Below are positions 1 through 11,465 of a stretch of DNA of 64,000 bases, in pieces (within the stretch, counting starts at the first letter, position 1; each line of letters begins with the position of its first letter). The stretch covers positions 42,649,312 through 42,713,311 of the forward strand of contig CM039135.1 in NCBI GenBank assembly GCA_022036555.1, in the 5' to 3' direction. The position numbers and the translations under genes were made by a program. Below the pieces are notes generated by a model, which was given only the letters and a program-made list of their open reading frames with translations, ran no database searches and was not told the origin of the DNA. This DNA is from Microstegium vimineum (taxonomy: Eukaryota; Streptophyta; Magnoliopsida; Poales; Poaceae).

Positions 1-834
1 GTCGACGTCGAGACCACCAGCTCTTTCTCCGGGCCGCTCAGCTCCACCGCCATCACTCGCAGCAGGAACCTGCACTCTGACGACGCGGCGGAGAACAACG
101 GCGACGCGGAGATCCGCGAGGTCGACGACGGCACGGCGGAGAACAAGAACGGCTTCGCCTTCTACTCGGAGGAACCCAGAGCAGTAGAGAACGGACACGG
201 AGCAGAGGAGCAGCAGCTGGCCGCCAAGGAGGAGGAAGACGACGGGAGTAGCGTGATGGAGGTGGAGTGCCGGGGGCTGGACCACGCGGACGCGCTGGGG
301 CTCATCGCCATCGGCAACCGGCTGCGGTGCATCAGCAACTGGCTGGTGGTGGCGCTGCAGAAGCTGCGGCACCCGCACGCCGACAACAACGGGCACCACC
401 TGGTGAAGCTGTACGGCCCGCGCGTCAAGTTCGACAGGGGCAGGTCGCTGGCGTTCAACGTGTTCGACTGGAAGGGCGAGCGGGTGTCGCCGCTGCTGGT
501 GCAGAAGCTCGCCGACCGCCACAACATCTCCCTCACCTGCGGCTTCCTGTGCAACATCTGGTTCTCAGACAAGTACGAGGCCGAGAGGAGCCTCGTGCTG
601 GAGCACAGGGTCGCCGACGATTCCGTTGCTGCGGGCGGCGCCGGGGGGAAGAAGAGGAAGGACGCCGGCGGCGACGTGGGGATTCTCGTGGTGAATGCGT
701 CGCTCGGGTTCCTCAGCAACTTCGAGGACGCCTACAGGCTGTGGGCGTTCGTGGCCAAGTTCCTGGACGCCGACTTCGTGGAGAAGGAGAGGTGGAGGTA
801 CACCGCGCTCAACCAGAAGACGGTCGAGGTGTAG
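1..834 (+). CDS. Molybdenum cofactor sulfurase-like PLP-fold protein, C-terminal part (5' end outside window)
   Basis: The frame is open from base 1 to a TAG at 832-834 (277 codons), so the start lies upstream of the window. The first ~85 codons are acidic and low in complexity (runs of Glu, Asp, Asn). The conserved part follows: VECRGLDHADALGL, then RCISNWLVVAL, a KLYGPRVKFDRG block and an FNVFDWKGE block, ending with a YRLWAFVAKFLDADFV segment. This matches my memory of the C-terminal region of the plant family annotated as molybdenum cofactor sulfurase-like / PLP-dependent transferase superfamily (Arabidopsis At2g23520, At4g37100, At5g66950). The catalytic lysine domain would be upstream and is not visible, so cysteine-desulfurase activity cannot be judged. 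Grass members are often intronless, consistent with this open stretch. The gene converges on the HMG-CoA synthase gene, with about 550 bp between stop codons. Confidence 0.8.
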   Translation, partial: VDVETTSSFSGPLSSTAITRSRNLHSDDAAENNGDAEIREVDDGTAENKNGFAFYSEEPRAVENGHGAEEQQLAAKEEEDDGSSVMEVECRGLDHADALGLIAIGNRLRCISNWLVVALQKLRHPHADNNGHHLVKLYGPRVKFDRGRSLAFNVFDWKGERVSPLLVQKLADRHNISLTCGFLCNIWFSDKYEAERSLVLEHRVADDSVAAGGAGGKKRKDAGGDVGILVVNASLGFLSNFEDAYRLWAFVAKFLDADFVEKERWRYTALNQKTVEV

Positions 835-1088
835 ACGACTGAAGAAGAGGAGGAGAGCTCTGCAGATTTGCACCCGGTAGCTTCAGCTCAGCCTCAGCCT
901 GGCATATTGGTACGGTTCAGTTAGCTGTAAAGCAGCATTCTTTTGGGATCAGCTCGGTCATCCCTTCCCGCCATTCTTTCAGTGTAAACTGTCAGGTGTA
1001 AAGTGTAGGTTTTGTTTCCATAATAATAATGGTATCATTTGGTATATGAAACCATGAGTTTGTGTCAAGCACAATCACTAATAGAGAT

Positions 1089-1149
<61 letters not shown>

Positions 1150-1388
1150 TAATAGAATCATAGCACAACCAAAGAGAAAACTACTCTCAAAAAAAAAAAA
1201 AACCAAAGAGAAAACAAGGGTACAAAGTTTTTGTTTTCAGCACAAACATCAAGTTCAGTGTTTAGGGTGAACAGATTTGCAGGATGGCTAAACTGAGAAT
1301 TTTAAACATAAATACACCAAACAGAACAGACAATGATTGTTAATAGTGCAGTTATCTAGTAACATTATTTTGTCATATTTCCTCGCTG
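835..1388. other. Tail-to-tail intergenic spacer between the two convergent genes
   Basis: This stretch holds the 3' flanks of the sulfurase-like gene (+) and of HMG-CoA synthase (-). An AT-rich AATAATAAT block near 1020-1030 could serve as a plant polyadenylation signal for the + gene. It also holds an AC microsatellite and A-rich tracts. I see no gene. Confidence 0.6.
1090..1146. repeat. (AC)n microsatellite
   Basis: About 28 uninterrupted AC units lie in the 3' spacer between convergent genes. Long perfect dinucleotide arrays are usually length-polymorphic, so this is a candidate marker. Confidence 0.98.
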
Positions 1389-4300
1389 CTATTGGCCATT
1401 TTCTAGGGCACTGCTAACCTTGGTTTTAGGCCAAACAATGTCGTGAGATGGTTTCTTGTCATAGAACCTCCTATACATGGAATCAACTTTTGTAAGGTAG
1501 AATGTGCCAGGTGGCAACAGGCTTGTGTCTTGGCTTGTCTCGAAATCTTTTGCTCCGTAGCGGTGCTCCATCAGCTTCAATGTCTCCACAAACTTCTCAG
1601 GTGACGTCTAGTTACAAACAACAGATCAAATTAGACTGCCGCAAAAACAATGCAAGCAAGGGAACTTCTCAGATGACGGAATCAACTTTGGGGACAAGTT
1701 TGGCAATAAATTTCAATCCCATAACTGCATCTGCATTCAAGAGATATGATGTGCCACGGCAAGGGTGATGCAATAGCATCACTGCATCTGCCTGTACTAG
1801 TTCTTTGAAATTCCTGTTGAGGCTGCATGCCCACACTTACAGTTACTATTCTATTTTATGCGATTTTCACAGAGTTCATAAGGAAACTATTAAGCATTCT
1901 ATGCCCCCCCCTATTTATTTTGATAACGGTGTACTATATAGACCAGTAATAATCCCTGAAGTTCTAATGGCCATGCATTCACCCAAGGCACACAAAAATA
2001 AATGCCTGCAGAGCGTTAAATTAAACCCCCAAATACCTAAATACTTGGCCAGTTCTGGTCAGCAATTAGCTGGAAGCTAATATAACATGCCAAAGGGAAC
2101 CACTATGGAAATGAATTCACCTTGTATGTCTTAGGGTACGGTGCGCTATGATATATAGTTTGCTGCATGATCATCATACTATAACGAGTTTCCTATCCTA
2201 TCATATCCTATTAACAAGACTACAGTAGCAGACTGAGCGAGGAGGAACTAAGGAATAGAAGACCATACCACATGTCTTGAGTCAAGCTTTGCTGTTACAT
2301 CAAGCATGGAAGCAATGTTTCCTAGGCTGAAGGGATGTTGTCCCTCATGCAATCTTAATGAGAACAATGTCGATGTCAAGCCACTGCCGTAAGAGAACAT
2401 AATGATTCGTTGGCCAGCCTATATAAGAAGCAAAAATTAGCTGTGCAGGGTGAAGAAGATACATAAATGCATGGAATAAAGACACTCACTAGACTGTTGT
2501 GCTTATTGTAGATTACAGATGCCAGTGCTGCATACAGAGATGCAGTATACATGTTACCGATTTGTTTTGGAAGCAAAGTTGACGGTTGCACTTTGATGTC
2601 ATACAAATGCTTTGCAACTTGTTGAGAAGCCTGAAAGTGCATAGGATCTGCTTAGTGCTTACATCAATTAAGCTTTAAGAATTATCCACCAAATAAGAAA
2701 GAACCTTTTCCAAGTCACGGCTTTGGTAACTTTCTTCACTAGTCAGATTTGCAAAAGGTAGAAGCTTCTCTTTAGCGTCGTTATCAACCGAGCTAGTGTT
2801 GAAGAAAGAAAAGAAAATAGATAAGAAGGTTTGCCCGGGGACCAAAAGCATTGAATAAAGAAAGGGTAACTTGTACCTCCTGAAAGGGAGGTCTTAGAGA
2901 ACTTCAGAACATTATTTGGTTAACATACCAAAAGGATAAGTATTAATAAGTAGGAAAACAAATGCAATTGAAGCGTAAAGAAAACAAAATGGACCTGCAA
3001 TTGCGCATGAAATCATTAAAGAAGAGTCGAGCGAAACTCTTCTGCACAAGCTGCGATAATAAATGGAAGTGTTAGTATTCCACATAAATTAGGTGAATGG
3101 ATGGGAAGAATTAATCAGCTGCTAAAAAATATTAGTATTTGAGCAAGCACGAAGTCACAATACCTTATTATATGGAGAATGGAACACACAGTAATCTGCA
3201 TCGGATATTGAGAACTGTTCTCCGACTAGTTTTTCATACCTAATGTCACTCAACATGCATGAGTAGGATGTTACTCAAGATCAATACAATAGTAATCGCA
3301 GCAAGCTTACTTGGTAGAAAACTGTCTATAACATGAATCTAGAGCCATCAAGTAGCATGTTTGAGATAATTTTCCATCAACAACCTACATAATATATAAG
3401 ACCAGAAAATAAGCAGTGGCACAGAAAATATGATAGATATCCTGAGAAAGGAATAACTAAAAGTATCACTGCGATTTAGATAAATTCCAATTAGCATGCC
3501 AAAGTAATTATAGTAATAGATATGAGAGTGAACATGGCCGAATCTATGTTAAAAAAAATATGACCAAATCCTACCGGGTATTCACTTGCAAGATCTGGCT
3601 TGTAGAAATCGTAAACATGGGCCATGTGGGAAGCTTTATATTTTGTTTCAAAAGATATAGGAGCATCTGGACCAATAAGCATTGCAATAGCAGCAGCACC
3701 CCCTGTAGGACGAGCAGGTCCTTCAGCATAAACCTGAAAAGAATAATTGCATAAGGTAGTCTAGTGCTGAACGTTGCACAGTGACCAAAGGGATAGACTT
3801 AACAACTAGGTTCCAAAACTAGGTGAATTGAGGTGACAAACCGCGCTATCTGTGCAAACGACAAGGCCATAGCGTCCATCCCATGATTTACTCTCAACCC
3901 AATTCACACAGTTCAACAGGGCAGCTGTTCCACCATAGCATGCATTGCTCGAGTCAACTCCTTCAATGTCAGTATTACCACTTTCCTGTGTTTGTATTTC
4001 ATAGCAAACATTGACAATGACAGATTATTAGGTGAAACTGAAGTGGAGGAAGCTAGCAAAATGATGAAATGCCACATTGCAACTTGGGTTAGGTGGAATG
4101 CTCCCCCTCCACTCCTTTTTGTGTGTGTGTGTGTAATTTGCAGTCTGTCTCAGGGGACAAACCTCAAATATTTGCATCAGCCAAGTTTTGATGGACTTGC
4201 TTTTGTCTATCACCGTCTCGCTACCAACCTCCAAGCGTCCAATTAGCTTAGGATCAATGTTGTACTTTCGCAGCAGGGATGCAACAACTGTCAAGCTGAG

Positions 4301-5126
4301 AGAATTTCTCTCCATCAATATTCACATACCAAGTAGAGCATTACATGAAACACATCCATCTTCACCACAATTGCTTGCTAGTTTCTACACTTTGGTTTAG
4401 GAGGTATCTAATTCAAAAGATACAAGGGAACCAACAGTAATGGGCATACCTCATAGATACAACGTCTTCCGCCTCGCTGCAGAATGCCATGCAATCCTGC
4501 CCAAGCCCAATCGTGTACTTCCCCTTGCTGGCACCGTCATGAGCCTCCAGCGCTTCCTGCAGCCAATGACCAAATGCATCAGGAGCCTACAACCCATGAT
4601 GCATAAACCAGCCTCGTCTGAGTCCCCACACCACACAAGGCCACATCGAATTCAGTCCTGAACATCGAATTCATGGCCTCGCTCCCAAGTGCAGCATCTC
4701 ACATGACAAATGCAGCAGGTGCACGCATCGAACTTGAGGTTGATTCAAGTATTCTTATGAAAATAGAACAATTCTCCACCGCTAGCGATCCACAAAATCT
4801 GTGCGAAAAAACGGCAGCGGCGATTTCCATGCGATTTCGACCACCCCTTCTGATTCTGAACCCAAAAAAAACCCACGCGGAGTCGCGGTAACTCCCCCAA
4901 AACTCACGCCCCAAAAAAAGGTCAGAGTTGCCCAGGGAAACCCACATCTCTACTGATCTCCATCCACACTCGGGTGCCCGACTGCCCGGTGGCCGGAGCA
5001 TCACATCCAGAACGGTGGGGGGACGCAACGAATCGAAGCGGGGGACGAGCGACTCACCTGCTGGACACAGGTGGGAGGGAAGTAGATGTCCATGGCGAGG
5101 ATCCCGACGTCCTTGCGCTCCTCCAT
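1389..5126 (-). CDS. HMGS: Hydroxymethylglutaryl-CoA synthase (cytosolic), 12 exons
   Basis: This enzyme condenses acetyl-CoA with acetoacetyl-CoA to HMG-CoA, the second step of the cytosolic mevalonate pathway. Twelve exons join in frame with GT-AG introns: 5058-5126, 4450-4556, 4163-4295, 3842-3985, 3575-3733, 3311-3384, 3164-3239, 2995-3050, 2705-2792, 2490-2630, 2269-2418, 1389-1607. They give 471 aa, close to the usual ~460-475. Exon 1 reads MEERKDVGILAMDIYFPP, the family start. Catalytic residues are visible: Glu85 in RLEVGSETV, Cys119 in SSNACYGGTAA, His249 in FHSPYNK. GNMYTASLYAA and SYGSGLTST are also intact. For exon 3 I chose the acceptor at 4296/4297 because it gives SMSLTVV; an AG 12 bp upstream would insert four residues. 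There is no transit peptide, which fits the cytosol. I see no lesions. Symbol by family. Confidence 0.96.
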
Positions 5127-5460
5127 CGCGGCGATCGAGGCTCCTTCCCCCTTCTCCGCTGCCGCCGCCCGCGGCGCCTTCGACTGCGGCTGCGTGCGAC
5201 GACGCCGGCTCGACCTCTCTACGCTTCTGCAGTCCCCGGGCTCTGACTGAGAGCTCTCACACGCGACGTGACGCCCTTGGTGTGTTGTGGGGTTGTGATG
5301 ACTGCGTGCGCTCGGAGTTGAGAGTTGAGCGGCAGGCCCCCTCGTGGACTCTGTGGGCGTGGATGACGATAGCAGCCCGTCTCACCAGTTCTCCGGTCTG
5401 CACCTGTCCCGTATCGTGGATCTCGTGTTTACTGCCGCCTACGCTGGCCAGCTGGCATGG
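5127..5460 (-). promoter_or_regulatory. 5' flank of HMGS (promoter and 5' UTR region)
   Basis: This is the GC-rich stretch immediately upstream of the HMGS start codon, before a repeat that begins near 5461. The gene's 5' UTR and core promoter should lie mostly here. I could not identify a convincing TATA box. The proximity of the repeat block leaves a short unique promoter. Confidence 0.4.
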
Positions 5461-5607
5461 AGGACGGGAGAAATTCGGGGAATTTAAATTTTTTCCATCC
5501 TTGTGGTTGGCACTCCCTGATGTCAGTTTTAATAACAATTACACATTTATCACGTGAACAGTGCTCGGTGCTTCATTTTTACCATTTTAGATGATGTGGC
5601 ACGCCAA
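5461..5607 (+). repeat. Left copy of a ~150-bp inverted repeat
   Basis: This segment runs from a GAGAAATTCGGGGAATTTAAATT-like start through GGTTGGCACTCC and GGTGCTTCATTTTTACCA to TGGCACGCCAA. The same order of words is found on the other strand at 11466-11612, with roughly three quarters of positions matching by eye. The two copies point inward at each other across about 5.9 kb. They may be the terminal inverted repeats of a disrupted DNA transposon, or two separate copies of one repeat family in opposite orientation. Confidence 0.8.
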
Positions 5608-5751
5608 GTCACCCTTCCAATGTGGAGAAGGCATGTGAAAAGACCGCCTTGCCCTTGTCTCCTCCCCTCTCTCTCAGTCGTCTACCTGCCTCTATCTTTC
5701 TCACCCACCGACAGGAGGACCCCACCTGTCGGATTCATCCCCAACCTTTGG

Positions 5752-6217
5752 CCAACCCCTTCTCTCCCTTTCTTCCATCCATGGCCGACAACAACGGTGG
5801 GTAGGGAGCAGCACAGCAAGGAGTGGGTGGAGCGCGGACCTGGTGCTGGTACACGCCGGGGACATCGAGCGCCTCGACGTCGAAGGAGTCGGTGCGCGGG
5901 CCCGTGTGCACGAGGCGCTGGCGCAGCATCTCGTCATCCTCGTAGCAGTTGTCTTCGTCGGAGCACCCGCGCCCCGTGAGCCCGAGGAGGCCGCGGGGGT
6001 GTCGACGTCGCCGCCGTTGGAGCTCTCGATCTCGTTGTTCCCATTAGTGCCGCCCGAGACCACCCACCGCATCTCCGCCGACTCCGTCTTCTGCAGCCTC
6101 CGGCGGACAACGCCGCCACTCTTGGGCTCTCCATCCGAATCAAGACGGGTAAGGGAGGGGTGCACGCGCCTGCCGGCCGTCGGCCATGGATGGAGAAAGG
6201 GAGAGAAGGGGTTGGCA
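5752..6217 (-). mobile_element. Small inverted-repeat element carrying a captured gene piece (Pack-type)
   Basis: A ~39-bp sequence at 5752-5790 (GCCAACCCCTTCTCTCCC...CATGGCCGAC) recurs, inverted and nearly identical, at 6177-6217. Between the arms lies ~385 bp of very GC-rich DNA unlike its AT-rich surroundings. On the right the element abuts the interrupted gag-like reading frame of the Gypsy remnant. The layout is that of a Pack-type non-autonomous DNA transposon which picked up a host exon. I could not define a target-site duplication, and on the left the gag frame does not obviously resume, so the exact edges are uncertain. Confidence 0.6.
5838..6140 (-). pseudogene. Captured N-terminal fragment of a HAK/KUP/KT potassium transporter
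   Basis: On the minus strand three frames in succession give ESPRVAALSAGG, then LQKTESAEMRWVVSGG, then an acidic stretch with EDDEMLRQRLVHTGPR and DSFDVEALDVPG. The order and wording match my memory of the cytosolic N-terminus of grass HAK/KUP potassium transporters, just before the first membrane segment. No membrane segment follows. At least two frame changes break it, so it is a non-functional fragment inside the inverted-repeat element. The family call rests on the RTGPR-DSFDVEALDVPG type motif and should be confirmed by a protein search. Confidence 0.6.
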
Positions 6218-6508
6218 TTATCCGCCGAGACACTGATCAATGCCGCCAAAGTTTGTGCCAAAGTGAGAGGAACTGGTGGTGGATCAGGAAGTGCCCCATC
6301 ATTAGCCCCAACATTGTTAGGAGCAGTCATCTGTTTGCACAAACATACTTTTATTGAAACACAAGCATAAAAGTACCAAAGTGCTCACTCTTATATTACA
6401 TGATCATTATAACAAGTACTGAAACTAAAGAGTTCTGAAAGCGATAAAGATAGATTATATTACAAACCCACTACTCGCATCCAACTAGACAGCTAGAGAA
6501 ACCATGAC

Positions 6509-7061
6509 CTACTCGTCGTCACTAAGGACCACCACCTCTGGCTTGTCCTCAGCGATCACCTCTGGCTCAGGCTCAACTCCACCCTGAGCCTCAGGAGTGG
6601 GTGCAAAGAACTGGTTTGCAAAGGTCAAGTCTGTTTGAACAAGCTCTCCAAGGTCCTCTGCCATGGCCTGCTGTTGATACTCGGGGTTCAGCAGGTTGGT
6701 GAGGTGATGCACTTCCTCGTGAAGCACATTGTTGTACACCTCAAGGTTGCCTGCATAGTGCCCCAAGTTGAGGTACATCTCAGACAACAAGAACTCTCGG
6801 TCACATGCTTCAATCTTCTCTCCCATCGCCTCGTACATGAAACCCTCAGCGAGAGTCACCTCCGTCGCCTTGTTGGCCAGCTGTGTCTCCTTCTCTGCCA
6901 GCTGTGCATCCTTCTCTGCCAACTGGTCCTGACACTGCTACAACTCAACCTCCAGCTCCTCCACCTTGTCCTCCAGGTTGTGGGTGCTGCTAGCAAACTT
7001 GTCCCTGTTGGCCGTCATCCAGCCCAGATCGGCTCTCAAGTGCTCAATCTTCAACTTGCGA
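6509..7061 (-). pseudogene. Accessory coiled-coil ORF of the Gypsy element, with internal stop
   Basis: On the minus strand a frame runs from about 7061 through ADLGWMTANRDKF and LEDKVEELEVEL, meets a TAG at 6941-6939, then continues in the same frame as QLAEKDAQLAEKETQ and on to VVVLSDDE before the stop at 6509. The heptad-like Glu/Lys/Leu repeats predict a coiled coil, and the C-terminus is acidic. It sits between the primer-binding site and the gag-like frame. Its function is unknown. The internal stop and the truncated parent element argue that it is dead. Confidence 0.6.
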
Positions 7062-7509
7062 CGACCACATCAACTAGTACCCCCGCTGGCTGCTCTCACC
7101 ACCGTCTCCACGTGACGTCAGCCTGTAAAGAGGAACTCCCAACGGTCCGGACGACTTGCGAGTTGTGCACTTAGTCCCGGTCATCCTATAGACAAGATTT
7201 TAAAGGAGATAAGTAAGTAACATGATAGATTTTAATTGATTAAGAATAAAATTTTAAAACCCATCCCAAGTTGTATGATATGATGCATGATACGTCATAC
7301 GAATACGATAATATTTACATAACATATTTATAGGGCATATATATAACCATATTCATACCATCAGCTTGATATTCCTAAGAACCACTCTCCTATTATCTAA
7401 ACAAGAGAAGAGATAAGTTAAAGAAGTTTTTGGACTCAAAACAAATTTTATTTTAAGATCCAAATCATTTTTAAAAGATTTTACAACTGCAAGATCTGTA
7501 ATAAGGAGA

Positions 7510-7521
7510 GCTTTGATACCA
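7510..7521 (-). promoter_or_regulatory. Primer-binding site (initiator tRNA-Met type)
   Basis: The minus strand reads TGGTATCAAAGC four bases after the LTR end. The canonical tRNA-iMet site is TGGTATCAGAGC, so there is one mismatch. This fixes the orientation of the element and the LTR boundary. Confidence 0.8.
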
Positions 7522-7525
7522 ATTA

Positions 7526-10500
7526 TGACAGAACCTCTTAAGAACAGGGCCCACTTGCCAGAATTAATATTCATCCAACTTAATTCAAAACAAATGATCC
7601 AAGTCTCAATTAGCCTGTCAGGTGTCACCACTTTGCAGCGGGTCATTCACCTCTTTCCGAACAGGATCTCCTCGTTATATACATTGCAGAAGTAATACGA
7701 GAAATTTATATTACATCAAAGTAGCGAAAATTTAGAGTCATATTACAAACCATAAGTTTTGAAACATAACTTTAGTGTCATACAATAACATAGTATCAAG
7801 TTGCTGATAGAGTATAAACAAACAACCGAGGTACTCTTGCCCAAGAGTCAAGCAAGGACAACTACTCTTCTTCATCCTCAACTGAAACAACGGTCATGCA
7901 ACACGAAACCACACAGACCGGATTGGGAACCTCATCTACAACAGAGGTTAACAAACCCTGAGTACGAGGTACTCAACAAGACTTATCCGACAAAGAAAAT
8001 ATTTGGTGGACAAAAGGTATGCAAGTCATAGGATTCAAGGTGTGGTTTGTAAGAATCAAGTATTTTGCATAAATGAGCATTTATAAAAAGAATTGAAATT
8101 CATGTAATTCATTTAAAAGGATTACTCAAGTACCAATCTAAATTTATAATCGATAACAAGGTAATAACCATCCATGAAAGTAACCAACAAGTATCCAATT
8201 TAAGTTTCATTAACTACGATGTAAAAGGTAGGGTTATGTTTCCATATCCGAGGAACACGACGATTCGAACCGGTTTATCCCAGCTGGGGCTTTCCAATCA
8301 CACGACATATACATCACTAAAGCACGCATATGACTACTTTTCCCTGGATCCTCTCACCAAAACCGGGGTTCCACCACCTGAGAGCACAATACACCTCCAT
8401 CCAGTTCCGCAAACTTGGAGGGTACATACTACTCTCGCCATCTCTCCACTCCCAGTGCGGTTTGACCGTTCTTAAGACGAGAATAGCCAGAGTCCAGCTC
8501 CCCAAGGTATGTGATAAGTACTCCAAAGTCATAATCCTTCTACGTTTTACAACGGCAAGGCCCTAACGACACAGGCGGAAAGAACCCGCTCACCAGGCAC
8601 CGCTGATGGCTCTCCAACACCGTGTCCGCCCGGTCACGAATTATTACTTCCAACAACACACTTTTCTTAAAGGATCATAACCATTTGTCGAAGCAATACG
8701 ATATGTGTAAGTGACAGGAAATCACCTACTAGAAAACTCTAAGCATACTAAGCATTTTTAGCCAAAAATTTTCATCTTTAAACAAGTGTCAAGGTATAAG
8801 GTACAATTAACACATGCATCAAGTAGGAATATAATAAATTAAGAACAATGCAATAATAACCATAAGTGTATTTAAATAAAACATTTTAAATACAAGATAG
8901 GGCTCGAATGCACCGGGGCTTGCCTTGGTTGGAGGGATACACAAACTCGAGCTCAGATTCAACAAGAGAGAAATCCCCTTCACAAGAGGGATTATCCAAC
9001 CCAACCAACGAACAATCTACACGATATAATGATATGCTTAGATGATGCTTGAAAGGATATACATGATGATTTGCAACACACAAACAACACTTAAAAGATG
9101 AACAGAACAGATTAAACATCTTGAGTATAACTTTCCTTCATGAAGAAAAAGTTAAACTAAAGTATAAAGTAATTTACTTACAACATGACTAAAGTAATTA
9201 CTAAGTTTAATAATTATGTTTAAAAGAACTGAGCAAACAAGAATACATCATACATGTTCATACTGTGGTTATCACTGGATATTTGACCATTAACCATAAA
9301 CAATCCAAAATCACTCAAAACCTAAAGTCATTAGGGTTGCTAATCATTTTATTATTAATTAAACAAATAGCCATGTTCAACAGTTCATCCAAAAATTCCC
9401 AAACTTTTTGTACAACAAGATATAAGTGTAAAAAGGTTACACAAAAATTCTCAGATTTTTTTGGAGCATTACACATAGAAAGAAAAATCATGGAAAAGTC
9501 ATTTTTTAATTACTTTGAACATTTTTATAGGATTAAAAATGTAATGAAAAAGGACATGTTATATTTTTCTTAAATACTACACATGACAGAGAGCATACAC
9601 AAATTTTTACAGAATTTATTTACGCACAGAAATAAATATACAAAAATAACAAAAAGCATTACTGTGCAAAACTGGAAATTAGAAAAAACCCTTCACTGAC
9701 ACCTAGGTCCCGCATGTCAGTGACACAAAAATAGGGCAGCGGCGCCGGTGACCACAAAACACGGCGGCGTGTCGCCGGCGGCTACTTAGCGGCTCAAACA
9801 ACTCATGCGCTGGACTCTACTCGTCATCCCGAACCCATCGAGGTACGGTAGAGTCCTTTCCATCCCTTAGAACTCCCTTGCCGGCGACATCCACGGTGGC
9901 CCGAGCTCGGTCGCTCGAACACCGGCGAGCGCAAGCCGTAATCGGCTCAACCAACAACCCCAGCATGCTTAGCGGCCCCCAAACAACGCGGACCGCACGA
10001 GAAACGAATGAGCAACTACGCGAAACGACCCTACCGACGAGCATGGCGGCACCTCACACGCGGCCGCTCATGCGCCGGCGAACACACGCACCCGCTTGAT
10101 CAACCAACAGCGTGAACGTACTCAGGACGACTAGACGAAGCTAGCGCAAGACTCCGACTCGAAAATGACCAACAAAAACGAAAGACCGACGAGCGCACAG
10201 TCGCGACGGCCATGAACCGCGGCGACGCTCGTGGACAGAGCTCGACGGCTCGATTCAAGGGAAACCAAGTGCGCGGATAGTTCGAGGTACTCACCCTGGT
10301 CACGGAACACCTAATATCGCGACCGGAGATGAAGCAGAACGACCGGTCGACGAAGACCGTGCCGGCGAGGAAGTTGAACCGAGCGGCAACGTCGATGTTC
10401 CCGGAGCTACGGTCCACCAAAGAAGAAATGGAGAAACCGACGAGGATCAGTGATGAACGGAGAGGATGAAACGAGAAAGAAAGAAACAATGCGGCTCCTG

Positions 10501-11464
10501 GTTAGCCCGGACAACGGCGGACCAGAGAGGCGGCGTTCTCGCCGGAGCCGAGGAAGAAGATGATGCGCCGGCGATTTACACGTCCCCCGCTTCAACCGAC
10601 TGATGCTGGAGGTGTACTAGCTCAAGGCGAAAGCTATTGCGGTGGATGGCGAGCTTGGGAGTGACTGGAACGCTCGTGCGAGCTCGGCGACGCGAAGTGT
10701 TCGCGTGGAGGAGCAGAGCATGGCAGAACGCGCGGCGTCGAGCGTGGAAAGAGAGGGCATGGGTGGATGGCGTCCCGTTTTGTAGACGGCAACGGGGCCG
10801 TGGCGTTGCCACGCACCTGCTGCGACGCCCGCTGAGGCCAGGAGGCGCGCGGTGGCGTCGACAGGTGGTCGGACAGATGTCGGCGCCATGACTCAACTCG
10901 ACATGCAGGTGTTCGGTGAAATGTCCAAACTACACTACGACTGTTTTTGCAAAAAGTTTAACCTTCCAGGGGTTTTCATGAAAAACTTAGAACACCAAAG
11001 TTTCTCCAAATATCATGATCTACACTTTTGGCAACATGCACTTTTTCAAATTCGGCCTAGAAATGAAAATGCATTTTTAGAAATTTAAAAACCTTTTTAA
11101 AAGAATCCCCCCTTTCTAATTACTTTAAAAACTTGAACAATACTTGAAAAACTGTAAACACAATAAATGCAATTCAAACAGAGATCTATCATATTGCTTA
11201 AACAACCATATGCAAATTATTTATAGATTTTGAAAATCATGTTTAGGGTTTAATCCACCCCCTCTGGGAATTAGGGTTTGGATTCAAATTTAAATTTTGG
11301 AAATTGAAAAGATGACCCTGTAATTACATCATGGATCAAACATAAGCAAGTAAACTCATTTTAGTTCAATGCATATCCAGGTTTTCAAACAAATGAATGA
11401 TGCTTAATACATATGGTGACATGATCAAGTTTTAATTAAGTGCTTAAACACGAGGGCTGTTACA
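7526..11464 (-). repeat. Gypsy long terminal repeat (3.94 kb)
   Basis: The LTR begins TGTAACAGCCCTCG at 11464 and ends ...GTTCTGTCA at 7526 on the minus strand, so it has TG...CA ends and abuts a primer-binding site. At 3.94 kb it is unusually long but within the range known for some grass Gypsy families. Its middle (about 9690-10900) is GC-rich and its flanks AT-rich. Only short spurious reading frames occur in it, and I see no host gene. Confidence 0.7.
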
Positions 11465-11465
11465 T

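Larger units (their letters stand above)
6218..11464 (-). mobile_element. Truncated Gypsy-type LTR retrotransposon, single LTR, minus orientation
   Basis: Read on the minus strand, the element starts with an LTR (11464 down to 7526; TGTAACAGCCC...GTTCTGTCA). A primer-binding site matching initiator tRNA-Met follows, then leader sequence, an accessory coiled-coil ORF and the beginning of a gag-like frame (from 6342, CKQMTAPNNVGAND...). The gag frame runs into the HAK-carrying insertion near 6217. No pol region and no second LTR are visible, so the 3' part is deleted. A TGTAACA start with a tRNA-Met site is typical of grass Gypsy elements. Confidence 0.75.

Noticed and set aside
1090..1146. Regular short repeats that might be read as a CRISPR-like array
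   Set aside because: It is a simple AC dinucleotide array with no spacers, and the genome is a plant nuclear one.
4295..4307. Alternative exon 3 start of HMGS adding four residues
   Set aside because: The downstream acceptor has the better pyrimidine tract and restores the SMSLTVV sequence usual in plant HMG-CoA synthases; the upstream AG would insert an unusual RNSL.
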